Shown here: one piece after another, positions 49,301 through 57,589 of the stretch | Layout of the letters: the number at the start of each line of letters is the position of its first letter | Numbering within the stretch: the stretch's first letter is position 1 | Assembly (NCBI RefSeq): GCF_963855985.1 | Contig: NC_087114.1 | Location: forward strand, 1,451,001-1,515,000 | DNA length: 64,000 bases | Direction: 5' to 3' | Origin: Ostrinia nubilalis | Lineage: Eukaryota; Arthropoda; Insecta; Lepidoptera; Crambidae | Notes under the pieces: model-generated | What the model saw: only the letters and a program-made list of their open reading frames with translations | Databases searched by the model: none | What the model was told of the DNA's origin: nothing | Position numbers and translations under genes: made by a program

Positions 49301-52300
49301 TTATTTTTTATAAAAATATAGCGCTTACTGTTTAAAAACAACACATCGTTCGTTTATTACTGTGACACATTCGCGACACCCCCGACTTTTGCATGTCGAG
49401 CGCATACCGAGATTCGAATTTCGAAGGAAGCTCGCGTTTTGTCCGTTTATATGAAGTTACAATACTGTATGATAGTATTACCGTGACAAAGGCCTCCCCC
49501 AAGGTTTTCCACAATGTAAGGTCCTGCGCTGCCCGCATCCAGGTTCTTCCCGCGACCTTTACCGGATCGTCGGTCCACCTAGTAAGAGGCCTGCCCACGC
49601 TACGTCTTCCAGCCCGTGGTCTTACTTAGTAACGTCTACATCAATCTGTATCTTTTGCTGAACACTGCATTAAAATCCGTTGTTTAAAGATCTAAGCGCA
49701 CGCAACGCAGACAGCGGGAGCGACTTTGTTACTATGTAACAAAGATATATTTTTTTGTCATCATCATCATCATCATTTCACCCATAAGACGTCTACTGTT
49801 GAACATAGGCCTCCCCCAACGATTTCCACAATAGCCGGTTGGTGGCGGCCTGCATCCAGCGCCTTCCCGCTACCTTTATGAGGTCGTCGGTCGACCTTGT
49901 GGGATGGACGTCCCACGCTGCACTTTCCGGTACGCGGCCTCCACTCCAGAACCACACCAGAACCTTGCAGCCCCATCGGCCGTCAGTTCTGCGTACTATA
50001 TGCCCTGCCCATTGCCACTTCAGCTTGCTAATCCGTTGGGCTATGTCAGCGACTTTAGTACGCAGAATGGGGCGGCAAGGTTGAGTGGAGGAGGAGGAAG
50101 AAACACCGAAAAAAAAAATCACCTCTCCATAGCACGCTGTGCAATTTTGAGCCTCTTTGTAAGGGAGGCCTATATTATTCTGTCTTGTAATATTTTTTAG
50201 TCAAAGTTATACAGAATTTTAGTCTAGAGTAGAGAGTAGTTATCTAGTCCTGCAAGGTTGCTGGTTGTTTTACAAGTAACTGTTTACTGTTTATTCTAAT
50301 TAAGCTCCGGTTTCCAGAGACCCTTCCCAACGGCTGCCCAGCTGACTTCGAGGTGCACCAGCTGCTGCCTCACAGCAACTGCAGCAAGTTCTACTATTGC
50401 AACTTCGGAGAAAAAGTTGTCCGGGAGTGCCCTGATACACTGCACTTCAACCCTGTGCTCCAGGTAAGGATCATAAGGATTAACCAAACCTACTTACTTC
50501 ACCACGATGATTTTTGGTTTTCGTAAATTGTACAGTACTACTAACAAAGAGTTTGTTTGTTGAAACTCCCAATAATGTAGTTGTCCCAAATATGTAGTTT
50601 TGGCTTTAATCAAAAAATTACATGCAAAAATAAGGTCGCGGGAAGCACCTAAAAATCTGGATGCAGGCAGCACAAGAAGGCAAGGCCATTCTTTGTGAAA
50701 ATCCTTGGAGGAGGCATTTGTCCAGCAGTGGCCGTTCTTTGTCTGTTAATACGTATTGCGTGTAGAAAAAGTAACAAATAAAGTTGCAATATAGCTCGTA
50801 GAGCTGATGACCGTTTTGGGACAGAAAAGTTCTCGAGTGGCAACCACGGGCCAGAAGACGAAGTGTGGGCAGACCCAGTAGGTAGACCGACGATCTGGTG
50901 AAGGTCGCGGGAGGTGCCTGAATGCGGGTGGCTCAGGACTGGTCCTTGTAGAAATCCTTGGGGAAGGCCTTGTTCAGTAAACGTCATTTAGCTGACACAA
51001 ACGAAAGTTGCAACACATTATTAATTTATTTCAAAGAGATGACGACGCTGTGACGTTTTAGACAAAACAAAAACGAGGGTTTTCGCGAATGAAAGATCCG
51101 CTAGATGGCGGGACGTGGATGTGGGGTCTGACTGCAGCGTGATTGGTGGATTTTGACATATCTGTCAATGTCATGTCAAAAATAACCAATCATGCATGAT
51201 TTGGACCTCGCGTCTACGTATTGCCATTTGGCGGATTTTTCATACGCGAAAACCCTCATTGCAACACATTATTAATAGTCCAGTCATTACGTACATTCAA
51301 AAAAGAAAATGAATTTGCGCTTCTAATTTTTTAATATGTTCTAGGGGATACCTAGAAAAGCTTAACTTGAGATTGTCGACCAAGCTTTCCTAGGAGCTTT
51401 CGCCGCCATGTTGAAAAAAGGGGTAAAATTTGTTTTTCGGCAATAACTCGGCTATCCGATGAGACTCGAAAATTTTTGTAGGACACTTTTTGTAGCTTTC
51501 TTTGTGCTCTACAATAACGCCCGAACCATTTTTAGCGTATCATGCATCGTTATCGAGATATCGATCGATAAAGTCAAAAATTTTGGACACAAATTATTTC
51601 GGAATAATTAAATAATTAACGTCAGATACGTACAACATAACTTCGAAGGAAAGGTTGCAATCATATTCGACGGTTATCCGACTGATATGACACTCGCTGG
51701 AACGAAAACTTCGGAAAGAGTACGACGTTCGAGAAAAAACCAATCGCCGGAGTTCACATTCGATGAGACAACTACTCCAAAAGTTAGCCAGGAGAAGTTT
51801 CTCACAAGGGATCAAAACAAGAACCAACTAATACAAATGCTTTGCCGTTACTTAAAAAAAAGTAATTAAAAAGTAATTAAAAGTAATTAAATTTTACTTT
51901 TTACTTTTTAATTAATTATTTAATTATTTCGGAATTTTTCATATTTATTAAGACCCAAAGAAAAAAAAAGCAAAAAACAAAAATTGTGTCCAAAATTTTT
52001 GACTTTATCGATCGATATCTCGATAACGATGCATGATACGCTAAAAATGGTTCGGGCGTTATTGTAGAGCACAAAGAAAGCTACAAAAAGTGTCCTACAA
52101 AAATTTTCGAATCTCATCGGATAGCCGAGTTATTGCCGAAAAACAAATTTTAAGCGTTTTCCAAGATGGCGGCGAAAGCTCCTAGGAAAGCTTGGTCGAC
52201 AATCTCAAGTTAAGCTTTTCTAGGTATCCCCTACAACATATTAAAAAATTAGAAGCGCAAATTCATTTTCTTTTATTTGCCTTTTTTTCGGACGAAATGA

Positions 52301-55300
52301 CTGGACTATAATTTGTTTCAAAGAGATGACGAAGCTGTGACGTTTTAGACAAAACAAAAACGCAATCAATTCCACGGAAATCGTGTCAAGTCCACTAATC
52401 GAGGATTTGGTAATCCTGTAATCTTTTGCTATAACATGTGCAGTTTAATCTAATCAAGAAAACAATGGCAATGTGTCACTTCTGAAACCAAGGCGAGATA
52501 ATAGTGTATGCAAAATGCGAGCATGCAATAAAAAGCCATTGTAGTACTTTGTAAGCCGTGTGGTGACGTCAGAGTAGAATACATTTGTCACCAAGCCCTA
52601 CTCTTCCCGCGGGTGTCGTAAGAGGCGACTTAGGGACTACACATCAAACAGAGAACGGGCAGCAGCGCTCTCTGAAAAACATCAATCTTATAAACTGCGA
52701 TCTCAAACCCGTCTGCTAAGCGTGGGGATTATGGCAAAACCCTCCACTATAGTAGAGGAGGCTTATAGTCCAGCAGTGGACTGTAAAGGGCTGTTGATGA
52801 GTACTTTGTGCACCTCGCTAAATGCGACTCTCTCTCGCACTCGCCATATTCGGACCAGAGGGTTCAGTGTGCGTTTACATCAAACGCGCTCACTAGTGAT
52901 GACGTTTGATATAAGCCCACAGAGCGTCGATGTTGTGACGTCACGGACATATTGTACAATCACTGTGTAACAGGGACACACTCGACCTTCACTGGTTGGG
53001 ATTTTATTGGCGGTCAAGCTGTAGATCCTGGCTACACAGGAATTGCAGCGGTGGGAACGAGAGGTGGTAATAGTCCCGGTGTAACTGTGCCCAGTTTTGT
53101 TATGATTTTCTTGAATCATTTTAGAGGAAATTATCAAAGACTTTTAACTCTCTTATACAGGTATGTGACTGGCCATGGAACGCTGGTTGCGAAGGCGGCT
53201 CTGGTGGTGATGGAGGTTCAGATGGTGACGGAGACTCTGACGGTGACGGAGGCTCTGACGGTAACGGAGGCTCTGACGGAAACGGAGGCTCTGACGGAAA
53301 CGGAGGCTCTGACGGAGATCTCCTCCCCAACGGCTGCCCAGCTGACTTCGATGTCCACGCACTTTTACCTCATGAAGACTGTGGAAAGTTCTACTACTGC
53401 GTCTTTGGAGAGACCGTTGTGAGAGAATGCCCTGCAGGATTGCATTTCAACCCAGCAGTACAGGTTAGTATGTCAGTTTTTTGTTTGGGGTTACAATTTC
53501 TGAATATTAAGGTTGATTCACCATTAAATTACTGTCAAATTTAGGCATTTTTATGCACAAAGAAGAAGCTTTTGGCCTGCATGATGGAAAGTGATGATCA
53601 GGACGAAGACGGAAGCGAGCTTCACCTGAAATCCTCAATCACAAAGGAACTGCCATCTTATCTCCTAAAGATAAAACTTGTTAACCCAAAATCATAAAAT
53701 TTACTCATACACACAATGAAAAACGGGACTATTTCCACCTCTTGTTCCTACCGGTGCAACTCCTGTGCACGTGCAGCCAGGATCTACAGCTTGACCGCCA
53801 ACAACCCAACCAGTGAAGGTCAACTTTGTCCCAGGGGAAAGTTAAACTGTCTCTGCACTCAAACCACTATTTGATGAATTCTAGGCTTCTATTCTAGCAT
53901 TTTGATAAAGGCCTAATTTTTCAGACAATAGCTCATTACTTGCTATTAGTAATACTGCCTCGTTCTGCTTCAAATAACTGCCTTAAAGAAGTCCTTATTC
54001 AAGAAATTAAAATTCAATAAAATTAAATTCAATAAAATTCATTTATTTTTGCAAATAGGCTTTTAGAAAGCACTTTTACACGTCCCAATGTTAACCCTAC
54101 CACTGCTTCGGGACAATAAATGGGCCAGTGCTGAGAAGAAACAGCGCAAGAAACTCGTCACTATTGTCAGCCTCCTTTTCAAGGGTTTACAGTCTTTAAA
54201 ATATACAATTGATTTGGAATTTAAAGAGTAGATAACTTACTAGACTACGAGTATGTTACTATGTAGAGACATACTAGAGGTGCTTTAGGCAGATCAATGA
54301 AAATAGCCAATCATATTTTTTACTCGTTCTTTAATTCATATTCTCCATTGTTAACTATCGTCTCAATCAGGTCTGTGACTGGCCATGGAACGCCGGTTGC
54401 GAAGGCGGCTCTGGTGGTGATGGAGGTTCAGATGGTGACGGAGGCTCTGACGATGACGGAGGCTCTGACGGTAACGGAGGATCTGACGGAAACGGAGGCT
54501 CTGACGGCAACGGAGGCTCTGACGGAGATCTCCTCCCCAACGGCTGCCCAGCTGACTTCGACGTCCACGCGCTTTTGCCTCATGAAGACTGTGGAAAGTT
54601 CTACTACTGCGTCTTTGGAGAGACCGTTGTCAGGGAATGCCCTGCAGGATTGCATTTCAACCCGACTGAACAGGTTAGTATGTTATACAGACGTAAATTT
54701 TGACTCCCGCATTCATTGTCAGCTTAGCTTAGCTTCAAGTAGGCATATAAAAGATGAGCCTCACCTCATCAATCATGATTCACTCATGAGAAGTTATTAA
54801 TATGAGGATACTATTCGATGAATTTTGTATTATGATTTTCTGTCAGCTGGATACACAATATTTAAGTAAGTTTAAAGGATTTAAATTTACAATTTCTGAC
54901 TTATTTGTTGAATGTGTTCATTATTCAGGTATGTGATTGGCCGTGGAATGCTGGTTGCGAAGGCAGCAGTGGTGGTTCTGGAGGCGACGGAGGCTCTGAC
55001 GGAGGCTCTGACAATGACGGAGGCTCTGACAATGACGGAGGCTCTGATGGAGGCTCTGACAATGACGGAGGCTCTGATGGAGGCTCTGACAATGACGGAG
55101 GCTCTGATGGAGGCTCTGACAATGACGGAGGCTCTGACGGTGACGGAGGCTCTGGCGGAGATCTCCTCCCCAACGGATGCCCAGCTGACTTTGACATCCA
55201 CGCACTCCTGCCTCATGAAGACTGTGGAAAGTTCTACTACTGCGTCTTTGGAGAGACCGTCGTGAGGGAATGCCCTGCTGGACTGCATTTCAACCCAGCA

Positions 55301-56394
55301 GTACAGGTTAGTATGTCATTTTTTGTTCAAAATTATGTTCAAGACTGAAAAGAGTTCCAGTCAGATCAGAGGATCTAATTGTAAAAAAAAGAGATTGAAA
55401 TACGAAATGTTGAAATTAGATAGGTAATAATGTGTGACTTATTTCTTGAGTATTTTCATCATTCAGGTATGTGACTGGCCATGGAATGCTGGTTGCGAAG
55501 GCAGCAGCGATGGCTCTGGAGGAGATGGCGGCTCTGACGGTGACGGAGGCTCTGACAATGACGGAGGCTCTGACGGTGACGGAGGCTCTGACAATGACGG
55601 AGGCTCTGACGGTGACGGAGGCTCTGACGGTGACGGAGGCTCTGATGGAGACGGAGGCTCTGACGGTGACGGAGGCTCTGGCGGAGATCTCCTCCCCAAC
55701 GGCTGCCCAGCTGATTTCGACGTCCACGCGCTCCTGCCTCATGAAGACTGTGGAAAGTTCTACTACTGCGTCTTTGGAGAGAAAGTTGTGACCGATTGCC
55801 CGGCTGGTCTACATTTCAACCCAGTGAAACAGGTTCGTTTCAACATTTTTGAGTAATTGTCCCGATGACCCCTCGTGGTAAGCTACAATGATTATGCTTT
55901 TACGAATGAGTTCACAACACTCAAATCCTATAATTATGATTATTTTCTTGCTTCAGGTATGTGACTGGCCATGGAAAGCTGGTTGCGAAGGCAGCAGCGG
56001 TGGAGACGATGGCTCTGATGGAGGATCTGGCGGTGATGGAGGTTCTGACGGTGACGGAGGTGATGACGGAGGCTCTGACGGTGACGGAGGTTCTGACGGA
56101 GATGGCGGAGCGAACAACGACGACAGATGCCAAGAGTGCAACGTCCTCCCCTGGGCTCACGACACAGACTGTGACAAATTCTGGCGCTGCGAAGGAGAAA
56201 AAGCAATCCTAGTGACTTGCTCTGAAGGTCTAAATTTCAACGCCAAGACTGCGCTCTGCGACTTCATAAGCAACGCCAATTGTGAGGGAGACGACGTTGA
56301 GTCGACAGTTAGTGCCAATGGATTGAAAGTCTTCCTGCCTAGGGATAAGATCGACGATCGATTGGTCAGCATGATCATGAAGGGTAGAAATTGA
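46166..56394 (+). CDS. Gene 2: secreted protein with eight CBM14 chitin-binding domains (peritrophic mucin-like)
   Basis: Nine exons join in frame into about 1,017 codons. A hydrophobic leader (KLLLIASLAILVQG) is followed by domain 1, a Thr/Pro mucin-like linker of about 210 residues (TTTPEP repeats), domains 2-7 with the pattern GCPADF...C.KFYYC.FGE.VV...CP.GL.FNP..QVCDWPW..GC (six Cys, aromatic core), Gly/Ser/Asp linkers between domains 3 and 8, a diverged domain 8 and a 30-residue tail. CBM14 domains bind chitin; mucin linkers are usually O-glycosylated, so the protein probably cross-links chitin in the gut peritrophic matrix or another extracellular matrix. The tissue cannot be told from sequence. 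The exon with the start codon lies upstream and was not found; the first mapped exon needs one incoming base. Related names would be peritrophin or insect intestinal mucin. Confidence 0.92.
46378..47261 (+). other. Gene 2 intron with an RTE fragment
   Basis: Holds an RTE (TGA)n 3' fragment at 46825-46990 (DDLIKVARRWMQAATNRAM) and otherwise unremarkable sequence. Confidence 0.6.
47262..48095 (+). CDS. Gene 2 exon: end of domain 1, Thr/Pro linker, first half of domain 2
   Basis: 278 codons, phase 0 at both ends. VCIHPDLANC closes domain 1; 47310-47935 is almost entirely Thr, Pro and Glu; GCPADFEVHALLPHETKC starts domain 2. The opposite-strand Val/Gly frame here is a shadow. Confidence 0.92.
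48153..48465 (+). mobile_element. tRNA-derived SINE, family A, full-length
   Basis: The tRNA-like head GCCTCTGTGGTCTAGTTG ... CCGGGTTCGATTCCCGG can still fold (T arm perfect, loop with CAG at the anticodon position), followed by the family body and A-rich tail. Lies in a gene 2 intron, same orientation. Confidence 0.85.
48508..48580 (+). CDS. Gene 2 exon: end of domain 2 and short acidic linker
   Basis: VCDWPWNVDC then VSVDTEEEVDDNGT; donor CTG|GTAAGC in phase 1, the only intron in the gene that falls in a linker. Confidence 0.85.
48665..49484. mobile_element. hAT-like non-autonomous element, copy 2
   Basis: CACGGTAATACTATC / GATAGTATTACCGT ends; GACAAAGG duplicated at 48657-48664 and 49485-49492. 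Shares both terminal regions with 43760-44374. Contains a nested MITE. Confidence 0.8.
49018..49281. mobile_element. Mariner-like MITE nested in the hAT-like element
   Basis: CAGGGTGTTAGGT / ACCTAACACCCTG ends, TATA on both sides, 264 bp. The ends resemble 33839-34276. Confidence 0.75.
49756..50095 (-). mobile_element. RTE C-terminal fragment, (TGA)n subfamily
   Basis: Reversed; translates to KVADIAQRISKLKWQWAGHI and RRTDGRWGCKVL, then DDLIKVAGRRWMQAATNRLL. Frameshifted. Confidence 0.75.
50318..50463 (+). CDS. Gene 2 exon: first half of domain 3
   Basis: Acceptor GGTTTCCAG; the incoming G makes a Glu codon. LPNGCPADFEVHQLLPHSNC to FNPVLQ, donor CAG|GTAAGG. Preceded by a 1.7-kb intron of nested transposons. 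Confidence 0.9.
50640..51005 (+). mobile_element. RTE C-terminal fragment, rearranged
   Basis: Two overlapping coding ends in the same orientation (50640-50755 and 50795-51005), the second ending CTGACACAAACGAA. Confidence 0.6.
51075..51257. mobile_element. MITE with GAGGGTTTTCGCG ends
   Basis: Perfect 13-bp inverted ends GAGGGTTTTCGCG / CGCGAAAACCCTC around 183 bp; no clear target duplication. Confidence 0.65.
51278..52306. mobile_element. TA-flanked DNA element with about 340-bp inverted repeats and a captured coding fragment
   Basis: Ends GTCCAGTCATT / AATGACTGGAC, flanked by TA. Arms 51278-51619 and 51916-52306 are inverse copies with small indels. The 300-bp centre carries an open fragment. 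Non-autonomous; superfamily open (TA suggests Tc1/mariner-like or another TA-targeting group). Confidence 0.75.
51612..51869 (+). pseudogene. Captured protein fragment, about 85 codons
   Basis: Open frame reading NVRYVQHNFEGKVAIIFDGY, then SERVRRSRKN, FDETTTPKV and QEKFLTRDQNKNQLIQMLCR before a stop. No start codon in context at the 5' end of the frame, which begins inside the element. The pattern FDGY ... ERxRR ... SQEKFL..NKNQ.I.ML recalls a family of arthropod proteins of unknown function that I know only by these motifs; not verified. It looks like an exon or domain picked up by the transposon. Confidence 0.5.
52590..52800 (+). mobile_element. RTE-like 3' UTR variant
   Basis: CCGCGGGTGTCGTAAGAGGC, AACCCGTCTGCTAAGCGTGG and GTCCAGCAGTGGACTGTAAA mark a 3' end related to family C. 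Confidence 0.55.
52974..53077 (-). mobile_element. Retroposon, family E, reversed
   Basis: GACCTTCACTGGTTGGGATT to GAACGAGAGGTGGTAATAGT, 80 bases upstream of a gene 2 exon. Confidence 0.55.
53161..53463 (+). CDS. Gene 2 exon: end of domain 3, Gly/Ser/Asp linker, first half of domain 4
   Basis: Exactly 101 codons, phase 0-0, donor CAG|GTTAGT. The linker has repeats of GSDGNG. First of four similar exon units. Confidence 0.9.
53727..53856 (+). mobile_element. Retroposon, family E
   Basis: GGGACTATTTCCACCTCTTG to GGGAAAGTTAAACTGTC, in the intron between two duplicated gene 2 exons. Confidence 0.55.
54000..54215 (-). mobile_element. Retroposon 3' end, family D, reversed
   Basis: AAGCACTTTTACACGTCCCA and GCCAGTGCTGAGAAGAAACA. 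Confidence 0.55.
54371..54673 (+). CDS. Gene 2 exon: end of domain 4, linker, first half of domain 5
   Basis: Same length (303 nt) and near-identical sequence to the previous exon, donor CAG|GTTAGT: a recent tandem duplicate. Confidence 0.9.
54929..55306 (+). CDS. Gene 2 exon: end of domain 5, longer linker, first half of domain 6
   Basis: 126 codons, phase 0-0. The linker holds a 24-nt repeat (GGCTCTGACAATGACGGA with changes), giving GGSDNDGGSDGGSDNDGG runs. Donor CAG|GTTAGT. Confidence 0.9.
55467..55832 (+). CDS. Gene 2 exon: end of domain 6, linker, first half of domain 7
   Basis: 122 codons, phase 0-0, donor CAG|GTTCGT. Acidic GSDGDG repeats. Confidence 0.9.
55957..56394 (+). CDS. Gene 2 last exon: end of domain 7, linker, domain 8, C-terminus
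   Basis: VCDWPWKAGC, acidic linker, then a complete unsplit CBM14 domain (CQECNVLPWAHDTDC ... CDFISNANC) and a 31-residue tail ending MIMKGRN, stop TGA. Domain 8 lacks the intron position of the others. Confidence 0.9.
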   Translation, partial: VCDWPWKAGCEGSSGGDDGSDGGSGGDGGSDGDGGDDGGSDGDGGSDGDGGANNDDRCQECNVLPWAHDTDCDKFWRCEGEKAILVTCSEGLNFNAKTALCDFISNANCEGDDVESTVSANGLKVFLPRDKIDDRLVSMIMKGRN

Positions 56395-56415
56395 GAAAAA
56401 TAGTAGTTACTTGTA

Positions 56416-56421
56416 AATAAA
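56416..56421 (+). promoter_or_regulatory. AATAAA polyadenylation signal, proximal
   Basis: 22 bases after the gene 2 stop codon; a second AATAAA lies at 56490-56495, so two cleavage sites are possible. Confidence 0.5.
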
Positions 56422-56489
56422 TTTATTAATATGTATAGCAATCAAATCAGTGTTCATAAATTATGTAACCAGTGTAAGATAAAAATCAA

Positions 56490-56495
56490 AATAAA
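56490..56495 (+). promoter_or_regulatory. AATAAA polyadenylation signal, distal
   Basis: About 96 bases after the gene 2 stop codon, in a typical spacing for an insect 3' UTR. Confidence 0.5.
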
Positions 56496-57024
56496 GTTTT
56501 GGGGTATTTGACACCATTCACCAATCAAATTATTATAAATCATATAAATTAATAACGATTTTTTTTGTTGCTTTTTAATTGATAAAAAGGTACTCAATTG
56601 ACTAAATAGTGACGTCATTAGCTTGTATTGGCCTACAAAATCTATGGGACTGGTTTTGACAGTTCAAAAAAAGTACGCCAGTTGATTGGTGGTGTGAAAT
56701 ACCCTTTTTTGACATTATTTTCATAGAAGGTCTAAAGACCGTGTCTAAAGCATGTATTATTTGTAATTATTTATGTACTCATATGTCAAAACATTGTTCT
56801 ATTTGAATTTCCAACTTTCGTCAAGAAAGTATGGAATCTTTCAAGAAAACAATGTAGGGTGAAAGTACCACTAGTCGACCACTCAACATATGACCATCAT
56901 TTAAAAAAAAACTAATAATAAAATGTTATTGTCTGATACCATAACTAGTAATGTAGTTTGTAGTGTAGTAATAAATGTATAGTAGACTGTGGAAGCCATT
57001 TTGTTTTAGAGAAGATCAGTCGAG

Positions 57025-57180
57025 ACGTCGCAAGAGGCGACTAAGGGACAAGTATGCGAAATAAGGCCTCCCCAACCCGTCTGGCCAGCGTGGGGAGTGT
57101 AGGACAAATCCTCCATTTGCCTCTGGTAAATTAGAGGGTCGTGCTCCTGCAGTGCAGACTAAATGACCTGATGATGATGA
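57025..57180 (+). mobile_element. RTE-like 3' UTR, family C, with (TGA)n tail
   Basis: Reference copy: GTCGCAAGAGGCGACTAAGG, CCCAACCCGTCTGGCCAGCG, TTGCCTCTGGTAAATTAGAG, then GACCTGATGATGATGA. Confidence 0.65.
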
Positions 57181-57589
57181 TTAATAAATAAATAAAATAA
57201 TAAAAAGTTTTTATTTCGAACAACTCATAAGTTCATAGTGTGGTTAGTAAACACACCTTAAATGCTAATGTTAGTAATCTTTATAAAGTGATTATTATTT
57301 TCCAATATACGTAAAATCAATATTATAATTAAATCAAATCAAATTAAAAACCAAAAAAAAAGAAATATTAAAATCAATAAATTAAATAAATTAAATCAAT
57401 AAATCAAATTAAAAATCAAACTAAATTAAATTAAATCAATTAAAATGTGACTAAATTAAAAATCAAAAATCAAACTAAATTCAATCAATTAAAACCAAAT
57501 AAATAAAAGTAAATAAATAAATAAATTCAATTCAATTCAAATCAATCAAATTCATTCAATTCATTCATTAACAGTCAATAATAGTTATG
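57181..57589. repeat. AT-rich low-complexity tract, probable LINE 3' tail
   Basis: Irregular AAATTAAATC / AATTCAATTC repeats directly after the LINE ORF2 stop (reading on the minus strand). Confidence 0.55.

Larger units (their letters stand above)
48625..49620 (-). mobile_element. RTE 3' fragment, (ACGA)n subfamily, interrupted
   Basis: The parts 48625-48664 and 49485-49620 join into one reversed RTE coding end once the hAT-like element and one GACAAAGG are removed. Confidence 0.75.

Noticed and set aside
54921..55742. Long overlapping frames rich in Ser/Glu/Pro or Ala/Ser/Val on both strands
   Set aside because: Shadows of the Gly/Ser/Asp linker repeats of gene 2.
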